A DNA stretch of 57,249 nt from Crocosphaera chwakensis CCY0110 (GTDB taxonomy: Bacteria > Cyanobacteriota > Cyanobacteriia > Cyanobacteriales > Microcystaceae): contig NZ_AAXW01000030.1 in the NCBI RefSeq assembly GCF_000169335.1, positions 1 to 57,249 of the forward strand. The letters run 5' to 3'. Positions 41,539 through 49,756 of this stretch are shown piece by piece (positions within the stretch are counted from its first letter, which is position 1; each line of letters begins with the position of its first letter). The notes under the pieces were generated by a model. The model did no database searches. It was not told where the DNA came from and was given only the letters and a program-made list of their open reading frames with translations. The translations under genes were made by a program, and so were the position numbers.

Positions 41539-42762
41539 TTAATTATTAACAGCTTCTAACCGAATTAATTTACCATTTCTATCATCCGTTAAAACATAAA
41601 TCAACCCATCCGGTCCTTGGCTAACATCCCTAACCCGTTGCTCAAATTTTATTGGATATTGTCCCACAATTTCATTAGCATCATTTAAGTCAATACGAAT
41701 GACTTCCCTTGCAACTAAACCCCCGGCTAATAAGTCCCCTTTCCAGTCAGAAAATTTATCACCATCATATAAAGTCAGTCCCGATGGTGCGATCGCAGGA
41801 GTCCAAACTTCCAAGGGATCAACCATACCCGGCAGCGATCGCTTATCAGATATCTCACCCCCACTATATTCTTGACTATGAGTCACTTCAGGCCATCCGT
41901 AGTTTCCCCCTGCTTTGATATTATTCAGTTCATCGCCACCCTTTGAACCGTGTTCCGTTGACCAAATTTCACCGCTTTCCTTATTCACCGTCAACCCTTG
42001 AATATTACGGTGTCCATAACTCCAAATAGCAGAGTTAGCATTGTCTTGATCCACAAACGGATTATTATCGGGGATGCTACCATCATCATTGAGGCGTATA
42101 ATTTTCCCTAAATAACTGTCCAACTGTTGCGCTTGTTTGCGACTCAACTCACCATCTATAGTTAAGGGTGGGTTTCCTCCGTCTCCAATGGACGCTAAGA
42201 AAGTTCCGTCTTCTAACCACACCAAACGTGATCCGAAATGTTGTCCTCCAGTCTTACTAGGAGACACCTCAAAAATCACTTCTAGGTCTTGTAATTGATT
42301 GTTCTCTAAGATAGCACGGGCAATTCTCGTCTGGTTATTGTTACGATTCCCCGACGCATAGGTGAGATAAATGTAACGATTTTCCTCAAAATTGGGGTGT
42401 ACTGATACATCTAACAACCCTCCTTGTCCCACTGCAAACACTTCTGGCACTCCTTGAATGGGTTCTGGATTTAATTTGCCATTTTCAATAATACGGAGTC
42501 TTCCAGGTCGTTCTGTGATGAGTATATCCCCATTAGGAAGCCAATCTATAGCCCAGGGATGTTCTAATCCCTCTAGCATAGTAACTTGTTTAATCTCTTC
42601 TGGTTGTGTTTCTGATGCTTGACTGGTTTGATTTGCAGTTGGTTGAATTGTAGATTGATTAGAAGACTCAGACAGAGACAAACAGCTACCTAACCCAAAA
42701 ATAATAAGCAGGTTGAATATAGCTAGATAAAACGGGTTAAAGTTAATTAGTTTCATGAGCAT
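41539..42762 (-). CDS. PQQ-dependent aldose sugar dehydrogenase-like lipoprotein (YliI type)
   Basis: A 407-residue protein with a lipoprotein signal peptide (hydrophobic core, then GLGSC, lipidated Cys about residue 27). A Gln/Thr/Ser linker precedes the six-bladed beta-propeller domain: LEHPWAIDWLPNGDILITERPGR, FAVGQGGLLDVSVHPNFEENRYIYLTY, GQHFGSRLVWLEDG, and WSTEHGSKGGDELN with the expected His residues. It probably oxidises aldose sugars in the periplasm with PQQ, although many cyanobacteria lack PQQ synthesis, so the cofactor is uncertain. It lies inside the TA-rich island but shows no damage. Confidence 0.9.
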   Translation of the reverse strand: MLMKLINFNPFYLAIFNLLIIFGLGSCLSLSESSNQSTIQPTANQTSQASETQPEEIKQVTMLEGLEHPWAIDWLPNGDILITERPGRLRIIENGKLNPEPIQGVPEVFAVGQGGLLDVSVHPNFEENRYIYLTYASGNRNNNQTRIARAILENNQLQDLEVIFEVSPSKTGGQHFGSRLVWLEDGTFLASIGDGGNPPLTIDGELSRKQAQQLDSYLGKIIRLNDDGSIPDNNPFVDQDNANSAIWSYGHRNIQGLTVNKESGEIWSTEHGSKGGDELNNIKAGGNYGWPEVTHSQEYSGGEISDKRSLPGMVDPLEVWTPAIAPSGLTLYDGDKFSDWKGDLLAGGLVAREVIRIDLNDANEIVGQYPIKFEQRVRDVSQGPDGLIYVLTDDRNGKLIRLEAVNN

Positions 42763-43155
42763 ATTGATTATTTTCTATGGGAACTAAAACCATAAAAGTG
42801 ACTCTTTCTCAAACTATTGATTAATTATTAATGTATCAAATTTTGCTAAAACCAGGATGAAGCAGGAAGCAGAAGGCAGGAGATAATGACCACATCTCAT
42901 TTGTAAACGCTATTGATCGAGGTTTTGTATGGTCGAATTATAGACATTGTATTCACGAATTTTGCTATGTGTTACACTGATTAAACAAAGCTTACAACTA
43001 TTCGATAAAGATTGCATAGTGATGTAAATGTTTGAAAGTTAACACGAAGTTATACATTGCGTTTACATGAAAAATAACATGGGTATGCCAGAATAAATAC
43101 TGAAGGAAAACAAAATCTTCAATTTGATTCTTGTATATTTGAGGAGATAACACTC
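42763..43155. other. Intergenic region before the PEP-CTERM gene
   Basis: About 390 AT-rich bases between two divergent genes. A near-perfect ribosome binding site (GAGGAGATAACACTC) directly precedes the PEP-CTERM start. TTGAAAGTTAACACGAAG-like sequence is found at about 43031-43049, but no promoter can be called with confidence. No ORF or repeat is supported. Confidence 0.45.
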
Positions 43156-43845
43156 ATGTTCGGTTTAAAACCTGTTGCTTTAGGTGTAGCATTTGCAGGT
43201 ACTGCAGCTACTATGACTTTAACTGCGGCTTCTGCTCAAGCATTTAGCATCGGAGATACTCTAAATGTCGGTGGAGTTGCTACTTTTGGTAATGATCTCA
43301 ATCCCCCAACGGACGAGATTGACTTTGAAAATCCTGGCACAGTCCTAGGTAGTTCCGATGGTGCTTTTGGTGGTTACATTGGCACCAATGCTATTGTTAA
43401 AGACCTTCTGTTAACCCAAGATGCTGGTATAACCTATTTCGGTGCAGTAGAAAATGGTAATCCCTTTGTTACTCTTACTGGAAATACTGCCGCCGCGGGT
43501 GACGATATATTCTTTGATGTTGACGAACCTTTAACTATTTTACGTCAAGTAGTGCAAAATCCTTTAACTGGTAGTGGCGGTATTGCTTACAGTTTTCCTC
43601 AATTTACAGGTGTTTTTCGTAATGCTTCTGGTAGTGCATTAGGAACAGGTTTCGTTACCGTTAACCAATTTAATTCAGACGGTAGTTACTCTATGAGTAT
43701 TGAAGTTATTCCTACAGACACTGGTAACCCCACTGCTGTTCCTGAACCCCTCACTATCTTAGGTGCAGGTACAGCAGTTGCTTTCGGTGGTGCGTTTAAG
43801 CGTAAGCTTGGCAAAAAAGACAAAAAAGGATCTACCAAAGCATAA
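43156..43845 (+). CDS. PEP-CTERM sorting-domain protein
   Basis: A 229-residue secreted protein. Residues 1-30 are a Sec signal peptide ending SAQAF. The middle is a Gly/Asn/Thr-rich beta-type domain with no recognised family. The C-terminus is a PEP-CTERM module: VPEP (about residue 195), a hydrophobic helix (LTILGAGTAVAFGGAF), and a basic tail (KRKLGKKDKKG). Exosortase should cut near the PEP motif and release or anchor the protein at the surface. No exosortase gene is nearby. It has its own strong RBS and a likely terminator, so it is expressed alone. Confidence 0.9.
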   Translation: MFGLKPVALGVAFAGTAATMTLTAASAQAFSIGDTLNVGGVATFGNDLNPPTDEIDFENPGTVLGSSDGAFGGYIGTNAIVKDLLLTQDAGITYFGAVENGNPFVTLTGNTAAAGDDIFFDVDEPLTILRQVVQNPLTGSGGIAYSFPQFTGVFRNASGSALGTGFVTVNQFNSDGSYSMSIEVIPTDTGNPTAVPEPLTILGAGTAVAFGGAFKRKLGKKDKKGSTKA

Positions 43846-43984
43846 AACACAGAAAAACACAATAAAGTAAACAACCATTGTTTTTCCTAGCTGATTTAGT
43901 TTAAGGTTATGCTTTAGTAGCCCTAAAGTTCATCAATATTGTCTGTTCTGTTTCATTGTAATACTTTCTTGTTTCATACAAAAA

Positions 43985-44024
43985 CCCCATTTCCTCTGAA
44001 ACTATTTAGGGGGAATTTTTTTTG
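43985..44024 (+). terminator. Likely terminator after the PEP-CTERM gene
   Basis: CCCC (43985-43988) pairs with GGGG (about 44009-44012). TTTC and GAAA form an inner stem, and a run of T residues follows. The stem is imperfect but the position fits. Confidence 0.5.
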
Positions 44025-44076
44025 AGAAAATAAACTTAGAGGAAAATACTTATGACGTTAACGAGATTCCTCGTTT

Positions 44077-44140
44077 CTCATTCCTTGGAAGGACAAATAA
44101 AGATATCAAAAATGTCAAAAACGAATTTTTGTATTTCTAT
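44077..44140. repeat. 64-bp direct repeat, copy A
   Basis: From CTCATTCCTTGGAAGG to GTATTTCTAT, this segment matches 46062-46125 in the same orientation with about 6 differences in 64 bases. The two copies bracket the vapBC module with its inserted IS. Confidence 0.75.
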
Positions 44141-44191
44141 AGGAGTAGCTTTTTAACGTGGAGAAACGCTATATCTGTTAAAATCTTGGAA

Positions 44192-44395
44192 TTAAGCAAG
44201 AATGATTTTAACTTTATATTCAGAAATTTTAAAATCTCTTGTAATAATAGTTATATTGTTATTTATTGCTTGTGCGATTAACATTCTATCAAAAGGGTCA
44301 TTATGGTGTTTAGGAAGATTTCCTGCTAAGATTCCATCCTTTATAGTAACTTCCAATGGTATAAAATTATTGTGAGTAATAGCTTCTTCTAAATT
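44192..44395 (-). pseudogene. vapC: vapC 3' half, cut off by an IS5-family insertion
   Basis: On the minus strand this half resumes at the Asn codon (AAT, 44393-44395) and reads LEEAITHNNFIPLEVTIKDG, then AGNLPKHHNDPFDRMLIAQA and ITRDFKISEY to the stop. It is the C-terminal half of a PIN-domain ribonuclease, with the acidic DPFDRM residues. It is exactly continuous in frame with the N-terminal half at 45546-45722 once the element and one copy of the 3-bp target duplication are removed, giving a 125-residue VapC. As it stands it begins with codons supplied by the IS end. Confidence 0.92.
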
Positions 44396-45545
44396 AGACA
44401 TCTCCATAATTTAATAAAATCAAAAAAATAGTATAATTAAATACATAATAAATTTCTAAAAGAGGACATGAAAAGTTATACTTGGGCTTATATTCAAAAA
44501 TATTCTAAACAAACAAAAAGATTATTAGGAATCGACTATCAACAACTCAAACAACTAATCGCTCTAGGAAAGCTTCTCAATCAGAACAATAAAGAAAAAA
44601 TTGAAAAAACAAAAACCCGAATTAATCAATCAGGAAGTGGAAATCATCCTAAATTATCAGAAGAAGAACAAATAATTCTCATGTTAATTTATCTTCGTCA
44701 TAATGTAAGCTTTCAATTCTTAGGACTTGTCTTCCAAGTGAGTGAATCAACGGCTCATAATATTTTTACATATTGGCAAAAACTTTTTGAGGGAGAGTTA
44801 CCTCCAAGTTTGTTAGAACAAGTAAAAAAGTCCCAAGACGAAGAAAAACTTGTGATTGAACAATTAAAAGATTATGAATTGATTGTAGATAGTGCAGAAC
44901 AGCCTATTGAAAGACCTTTAGACTACCAAGAGTAAAAAAGATACTTTTCAGGAAAGCAAAAAAGACATACTCTTAAAAGTCAGTTTATTGTATTACCAAA
45001 AGCTGAGGATATTGTTGATGTAGTTATTGGAAAACCTGGACCAATAAGTGACATAAAAATATGTAGGCAAACTTTAAATAAATTTAAGATAAATCAAACT
45101 TTTAGTGGGGACAAAGCCTACATTGGAGAAACTCAAATTACGACTCCGCATAAAAGAACGAAAAATGGAGAATTAACAGAAAATCAAATAGAAGAAAATA
45201 AAGCTTTATCATCTAATCGAATTTTTGTAGAGCATTTAATTAGAATAGTCAAAGTATTTAAAGTAGTTCAAGAGAGATTTCGCTTACACAAAAATAGATA
45301 TAAATCGGTTTTATTAACAGTTTGCGGATTAGTCCGCTTGAGAATTAGTTCCCTAATTTTAGAAGTAACAAAATCCTGTACATCTGGAGAAATAATTGAC
45401 GTTAGAATGAACCATAGTTTTATGTCTAAATTAGATTTAGTCTCTTCAAATCCTTATTAATTCGTTTTCAGGACAATTTTTTACTTCGAGTCCAATACAC
45501 CTGTTTCTATTGCTGTAACTAGGTTATAGATTTTTGGAGATGTCT
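44396..45545. mobile_element. IS5-family insertion element inside vapC
   Basis: A 1150-bp element with 11-bp perfect terminal inverted repeats, AGACATCTCCA (44396-44406) and TGGAGATGTCT (45535-45545). It is flanked by 3-bp direct duplications ATT (44393-44395 and 45546-45548). It carries one transposase gene. The interrupted host gene is vapC, whose halves join in frame after removal. The boundary call is firm because repeats, target duplication and host reading frame agree. The family is called from the DDE_Tnp_4-type transposase and 3-bp duplication. Confidence 0.93.
44468..45460 (+). pseudogene. IS5-family DDE transposase with one in-frame stop codon
   Basis: The frame runs 331 codons from ATG 44468 to TAA 45460 with a single internal TAA at 44933-44935, where relatives have Gln (DYQE-stop-KRYFSGKQKRHTLKSQ). 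The N-terminus has an HTH (ILMLIYLRHNVSFQFLGLVF, VSESTAH). First catalytic Asp in LIVDSAEQPIERP, second in FSGDKAYIGE, and the Glu lies in FVEHLIRIVKVFK. Apart from the stop, nothing looks damaged, so the loss is recent. Low-level readthrough cannot be excluded. A CAA or CAG to TAA/TAG change would explain it. Confidence 0.9.
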
Positions 45546-45722
45546 ATTATCTGGTGCCTCAAGTTTACCTAGTGATTTTTTAATAGAAATTTCCCAGGCA
45601 CTTATGGCACTAACAAAAATAATATTTTGAGTATTTGAAATAATAGCGGTTGCTTGTATTGAAAGCATAGAACTTTCATCTAACCACCACAACAATGTAT
45701 GAGTATCAAGAAGATAATTCAT
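45546..45722 (-). pseudogene. vapC: vapC 5' half, cut off by an IS5-family insertion
   Basis: ATG 45722 opens MNYLLDTHTLLWWLDESSML, then IIFVSAISAWEISIKKSLGK and LEAPDN, 59 residues with the first PIN-domain acidic residue (D6) and the conserved SAWEI Glu. The frame enters the IS at 45545 and ends eight codons later. The start overlaps the vapB stop by 4 bp (ATGA). A truncated PIN domain of this size would not be a working RNase. Confidence 0.92.
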
Positions 45723-45970
45723 TCACTTAAACCCATAAAACTATTTTGTATGTTATCGGGCAAAATATCAAAATCATCAGCTATTTTAACTTTTCCTTTC
45801 CAATAACCAGGTTTTCTAGATTCTAAATTAGATTGTAATTTATAATTTGTTGATTGTTTTTTTATTTTCAATATAATCGTTTCTTCTTGTTGAATAATTT
45901 CAACTTCTTGACTATCTCCTAATAATGCTTTAGGAATTAAGACACCTTCTTCATTTACTTTGAGTTTCAT
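45719..45970 (-). CDS. vapB: VapB-type antitoxin
   Basis: An 83-residue protein with an AbrB-like swapped-hairpin N-terminus (MKLKVNEEGVLIPKALLGDS, then QEVEIIQQEETIILKI) and a C-terminal toxin-binding tail (KPGYWKGKVKIADDFDILPD) in the style of DUF2281 antitoxins. The gene is intact and overlaps vapC by 4 bp. With VapC destroyed by the IS, the antitoxin has no partner at this locus, but may still repress the operon promoter or neutralise a related VapC elsewhere. Confidence 0.88.
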   Translation of the reverse strand: MKLKVNEEGVLIPKALLGDSQEVEIIQQEETIILKIKKQSTNYKLQSNLESRKPGYWKGKVKIADDFDILPDNIQNSFMGLSE

Positions 45971-46061
45971 AATAAATTTATAATGAAATTAAGTTTTTAA
46001 CTTTATTATACATTTAATAATAACACAATTAATTAAATCAATTAAAATCTTAATAATAATC

Positions 46062-46125
46062 CTCATTCTTTGGAAGGATAAATAAGGATATCAAAAATGT
46101 TAAACACGAATCTTTGTATTTCTAT
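46062..46125. repeat. 64-bp direct repeat, copy B
   Basis: From CTCATTCTTTGGAAGG to GTATTTCTAT, matching 44077-44140. It directly abuts the point where the ribbon-helix-helix remnant at 46126-46261 stops resembling its family, as though the repeat marks an insertion or recombination junction. Confidence 0.75.
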
Positions 46126-46261
46126 TCCCTATATAGAATTTTAAGAGAGCTTCTAGAGACATATCCTGATTATGAGCAATTGTTTTTAAAGATGCTAGAG
46201 TATCTTTAGGAATAGAAATTGATACCTTTTATGAAAGACGAGGGTTAATAGTAAAGGTCAT
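46126..46261 (-). pseudogene. Ribbon-helix-helix antitoxin remnant
   Basis: ATG 46261 opens MTFTINPRLS, then an in-frame TAA (codon 11), then KVSISIPKDTLASLKTIAHN and QDMSLEALLKFYIG in the same frame. This matches small cyanobacterial antitoxins whose N-terminus is NPRLSKRVSISIPED. The family normally continues for about 40 more residues; here it is cut exactly at the direct repeat. One nonsense codon and a truncation make it dead. Confidence 0.7.
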
Positions 46262-46268
46262 TTATTCG

Positions 46269-46346
46269 TTAGGTTTGTTCATATTGTTTTTTCTTTGTGC
46301 GAGTAGCTGGACGTGCGGAAATAATTCGAGTAAGTTTCTTACCTAA
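46269..46346 (-). pseudogene. BrnT toxin C-terminal fragment
   Basis: On the minus strand YILGKKLTRIISARPATRTK, then KKQYEQT and TAA. RIISAR-x-AT-x4-K-x-YE is the well-known ending of BrnT ribonuclease toxins. The upstream two-thirds of the gene is missing. It lies 7 bp ahead of the ribbon-helix-helix remnant, the usual toxin-antitoxin order for BrnT-BrnA-type modules, so the pair was probably one operon. Confidence 0.68.
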
Positions 46347-46370
46347 TATATACTTAAAAATAAGACGAAT

Positions 46371-46457
46371 GATGATGAAATTATTTGGGATATCATCATT
46401 AATAAAACTGACCCTTTACTTGAATCTATTAAAGCAATTAGACACACCAACATCTAA
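46371..46457 (+). pseudogene. HepT/DUF86 C-terminal fragment
   Basis: DDEIIWDIIINKTDPLLESI, then KAIRHTNI and TAA. The EIIWDII-x-xK-x-x-PL pattern is the last helix of HepT-like HEPN proteins and matches the ending of the frameshifted hepT at 39.5 kb (ENEIIWDIIQTKIIPLKSE). The RNase motif is not included. It lies on the opposite strand from the other remnants. Confidence 0.55.
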
Positions 46458-46472
46458 TAATTGATAAAACTG

Positions 46473-47792
46473 ATGACTGATAACTATTCACTGATAACTG
46501 ATACTCATCACTTTTGGATAAAAAATGCTCATATTCCTCTGTGTTTATTAGAAAATGTTTCTATTAATCCCCAGACAAGAGAACAATTATGTCATGTAGA
46601 TTTAGAAATTGATCAAAACAAAATTATTAATATTATCCCTCATACTTCTCAACTTCCTGAATATCCCTATATTGATGTTAAAAAAGGAATTATTTTTCCT
46701 TGTTTTATCGATAGTCATACTCACTTAGACAAAGGACATATTTACGAGCGATCGCCTAACCTTTCTGGAACCTTTGAAGAAGCGTTAAATACCGTCAAAA
46801 AAGACGCTGAAAACCACTGGAAACCAGAAGACATTTATCGACGCATGGAATTTGGATTACAATGCAGTTATGCTCAAGGAACTATTGCTATTAGAACCCA
46901 TTTAGATGCGTTTGGGGAACAAGCAAAGATCAGTTTTGATATCTTCCAGCAATTAAAAGAGCAATGGCAAAATAAAGTTATTTTACAAGGGGTTTCTTTA
47001 GTTTCCTTAGATTATTTTCTAAATAAAGAAGGAGAACAATTAGCTGATTTAGTCGCCAACTATGGACAAATTTTAGGAGGAGTTGCCTATATGAACCCTC
47101 AAATTGACGAACAATTAGATCGAGTGTTTACCTTAGCTAAGGAAAGAAATGTAGACCTAGATTTTCATGCCGACGAAACCAAAGATCCTAACTCAATTTG
47201 TTTAAAAAAAATTGCCCAAGCAGCCATTAAACATCAATTTGAAAATAAAATTGCCTGTGGTCATTGTTGTAGTTTAGCTCAACAATCTGAAGAATTAGTC
47301 AAAGAAACGATAAAATTAGTCAAAGAAGCTAATATAAATGTTATTAGTTTACCCTTATGCAATTTATATCTACAAGATAGAACCCCAGAAACTACCCCAA
47401 AATGGCGAGGAGTTACCGATGTTCACGCCTTGAAAAAACAAGGAATTCCTGTGAGTTTTGCCAGTGATAACTGTCGAGATCCCTTTTATGGGTTTGGTAA
47501 TCATGACGGGTTAGAAGTTTTGAGAGAATCTGTCAGAATTTGCCATCTAGATACTAATTATGATGATTGGGTCACAACAGTTAATAAAATACCTGCACAG
47601 TTAATGAATTTATCAAATTTAGGTACAATAAGAATAGGAGCAAATGCAGATTTAGTTATTTTTAAAGCCCGTTATTTTAGTGAATTATTTGCTCGTCCTC
47701 AAAGCGATCGCCAGGTAATTAGACAAGGTCAATGGATCGACACAACCCTACCAGACTACGACCAATTAGATGATCTCATTTTTTGCTTGTGA
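46473..47792 (+). CDS. Cytosine-deaminase-like amidohydrolase
   Basis: A TIM-barrel metal-dependent hydrolase of about 439 residues, from ATG 46473. The metal ligands are in FIDSHTHLDKGH, LDFHADETKDP and ACGHCCSLAQQS, and the catalytic Asp is in VSFASDNCRDPFYGFGNHDG. The C-terminal beta domain ends GTIRIGANADLVIFKA. The nearest described family is CodA-type cytosine or isoguanine deaminase. The first dozen residues come from an ACTGATAAC-type intergenic repeat, so the true start may differ; a TTG at 46461 is the longest form. The gene is intact and marks the right edge of the TA island. Confidence 0.88.
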   Translation: MTDNYSLITDTHHFWIKNAHIPLCLLENVSINPQTREQLCHVDLEIDQNKIINIIPHTSQLPEYPYIDVKKGIIFPCFIDSHTHLDKGHIYERSPNLSGTFEEALNTVKKDAENHWKPEDIYRRMEFGLQCSYAQGTIAIRTHLDAFGEQAKISFDIFQQLKEQWQNKVILQGVSLVSLDYFLNKEGEQLADLVANYGQILGGVAYMNPQIDEQLDRVFTLAKERNVDLDFHADETKDPNSICLKKIAQAAIKHQFENKIACGHCCSLAQQSEELVKETIKLVKEANINVISLPLCNLYLQDRTPETTPKWRGVTDVHALKKQGIPVSFASDNCRDPFYGFGNHDGLEVLRESVRICHLDTNYDDWVTTVNKIPAQLMNLSNLGTIRIGANADLVIFKARYFSELFARPQSDRQVIRQGQWIDTTLPDYDQLDDLIFCL

Positions 47793-48179
47793 ATAATAAT
47801 CACTAATTCTCAATTTTTTATTCTGCAATTCAGCAAATTGTTAATTTAGCTGCAATTTTTTTTAAGAATCTCGTTACACTAGAACCGTAAGCATATATTC
47901 CTAGTCTATTAGGAGCTTTACAAAACTTAACATAATAATGTACTATTGTTAAGGAACCGATAACAACACTAGGAATTCATACCTAAATAGAGATGTGTTC
48001 CCTTATGACACCCTGATCACTCGCTTCCATTATCAAAGTCAAAATCATGACTCATTAACAAAAAACCAATAAAACAGCAATCATAGTCAAAATTTTGTTA
48101 CCATAATCTTTCCCTTTTATATATCACTATTTCTTACTCTTCATTCTGTGACACTTAACTACTAGATAAAAAATCTCTT
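47793..48179. other. Intergenic region upstream of the group 2 sigma factor gene
   Basis: About 390 bases. It contains a dyad TTAACA (47927-47932) / TGTTAA (47947-47952) and probably the sigma gene promoter, which cannot be defined by eye. The dyad may be an operator. No ORF is supported. Confidence 0.45.
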
Positions 48180-49136
48180 ATGAAGCTAACTAAAAGTAAT
48201 CCTGATCCTGTTAGGGCTTATCTCAAAGAAATTGGTCGTGTTCCCTTGTTAACTCATGAAGAAGAGATTCTTTATGCTAAGCGCGTCCAGCGATTAGTTA
48301 ACTTAGAGAAACTTCGAGACGATATCATTGAAGAAACTGGTCAAGAACCCACAGAAATCCAATGGGCTAAGACTGCTAAGATATCGAGAAAAGAATTACA
48401 ATCCATAATTGAGATAGGAGAAGCAGCTAAGCGGAAAATGGTAGAAGCCAACCTTCGCTTGGTCGTATCTGTTGCTAAAAAGTACCTCAAACGGAACCTT
48501 GATCTATTGGATCTCATCCAAGAAGGAACCATCGGGATGCAGCGAGGGGTAGAAAAATTTGACCCCACCAAAGGCTATCGTTTTTCTACTTATGCTTATT
48601 GGTGGATACGTCAGGCCATCACTAGAGCGATCGCAGAAAAAAGCCGAACCATTCGCCTTCCCATTCATATCACCGAAAAACTCAATAAAATCAAAAAAGC
48701 ACAACGGGAACTATCCCAACAAAAAGGTCGTGCGGCCACTGTAGTCGAATTAGCTGAAGAATTAGACTTAACCCCCAAACAAGTTAGAGAATATCTAGAA
48801 AGGGCCCGTCAACCCCTTTCCTTAGATTTACGAGTGGGGGATAATCAAGATACGGAACTAGGGGATCTTCTCGAAGATGACGGCCAGTCTCCAGAAGACT
48901 TTGCTACCCATTCCTCTTTACAGTTTGACTTAGAAAGACTGATGGAGGACTTAACCTCTCAACAAAAAGAAGTCATTGCTTTGCGCTTTGGACTCCTTGA
49001 TGGACAACCCTTAACTCTAGCTAAAATTGGTTCTCGTCTGAATATTAGTCGGGAACGGGTTAGACAAATTGAGAGAGAAGCCTTATCTAAACTGAGAAAA
49101 CGAAAGGCTAATATTCAAGAATATTTGGCTAGTTAA
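48180..49136 (+). CDS. sigD: Group 2 RpoD-like sigma factor (SigD-like)
   Basis: A 318-residue sigma-70 protein without the long region 1.1 of the primary sigma. Region 1.2 DPVRAYLKEIGRVPLLTHEE; region 2 NLRLVVSVAKKYLKRNLDLL and YRFSTYAYWWIRQAITRAIA; region 3 RLPIHITEKLNKIKKA; region 4 LTLAKIGSRLNISRERVRQIEREAL. Region 2.4 and the 4.2 helix are as in RpoD, so it should read similar promoters. Length and sequence style fit cyanobacterial SigD, a stress and light-responsive group 2 factor, though SigB is not excluded. A good terminator follows. Confidence 0.88.
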   Translation: MKLTKSNPDPVRAYLKEIGRVPLLTHEEEILYAKRVQRLVNLEKLRDDIIEETGQEPTEIQWAKTAKISRKELQSIIEIGEAAKRKMVEANLRLVVSVAKKYLKRNLDLLDLIQEGTIGMQRGVEKFDPTKGYRFSTYAYWWIRQAITRAIAEKSRTIRLPIHITEKLNKIKKAQRELSQQKGRAATVVELAEELDLTPKQVREYLERARQPLSLDLRVGDNQDTELGDLLEDDGQSPEDFATHSSLQFDLERLMEDLTSQQKEVIALRFGLLDGQPLTLAKIGSRLNISRERVRQIEREALSKLRKRKANIQEYLAS

Positions 49137-49153
49137 TCACTACAAAAGTACCA

Positions 49154-49205
49154 TGAGGTCGGGGGATCGGAATTTACGGTTCGGTTCTACCGACCTCAAT
49201 TTTGT
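49154..49205 (+). terminator. Terminator after sigD
   Basis: TGAGGTCGG (49154-49162) pairs with CCGACCTCA (49190-49198), 9 bp perfect, and is followed by ATTTTGTT. The 27-nt loop is long for an intrinsic terminator, but placement 17 bp after the stop fits. Confidence 0.65.
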
Positions 49206-49304
49206 TAATAAACTTGTTACAGTAGAAAGGAAAGATAACTGATTAAATAGCATCAATTTCATCAAAAGCTAAATAAACAGCTAAACATCCACAGGAGGCC
49301 AACA

Positions 49305-49649
49305 GTGAATAATGAATTGAACCGTTCCCAGAACTTTTTTAATAGTGAAAATGAAATATCGGAAAGCTTGTGGAAATACGTTCAGTCTCTAAGTCCTGAA
49401 ACCATTTCTCAACTGTCTAAACCTGACTCTGCTGAAGTTTTTCAAGTGATGGAACGGAATATTATTGGCTTACTGGGGAACCTTCCCTCTGAACATTTTG
49501 GCGTAACAGTGAGTACCAGTCGAGATCATTTAGGAAAGCTATTGGCTTCAGCCATGATGAGTGGCTACTTTTTACGCAACGCTGAACAAAGACTGAACTT
49601 TGAAAAGTCTCTACAAGCCATTAATAATAGTACCGAAAACGAAGAATAA
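49305..49649 (+). CDS. DUF760 family protein
   Basis: A 114-residue protein starting at GTG with a strong AGGAGG 6 nt upstream. The DUF760 pattern is clear: SLWKYVQSLSPETISQLSKP, EVFQVMERNIIGLLGNLP, and GKLLASAMMSGYFLRNAEQR with the closing helix. The family is restricted to cyanobacteria and plastids and has no defined biochemical role. No signal peptide, so it should be soluble. It follows the sigD terminator and has its own transcript signal by position. Confidence 0.9.
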   Translation: MNNELNRSQNFFNSENEISESLWKYVQSLSPETISQLSKPDSAEVFQVMERNIIGLLGNLPSEHFGVTVSTSRDHLGKLLASAMMSGYFLRNAEQRLNFEKSLQAINNSTENEE

Positions 49650-49756
49650 AGCAAAATATCTTTAGGCTGGAAATTAGACTTAAACACTAGATTAATTCCA
49701 GCCATTTGATCATGACCAAGCCTTATACAACAGCTACAAATTTAAAATTCTCCTGA

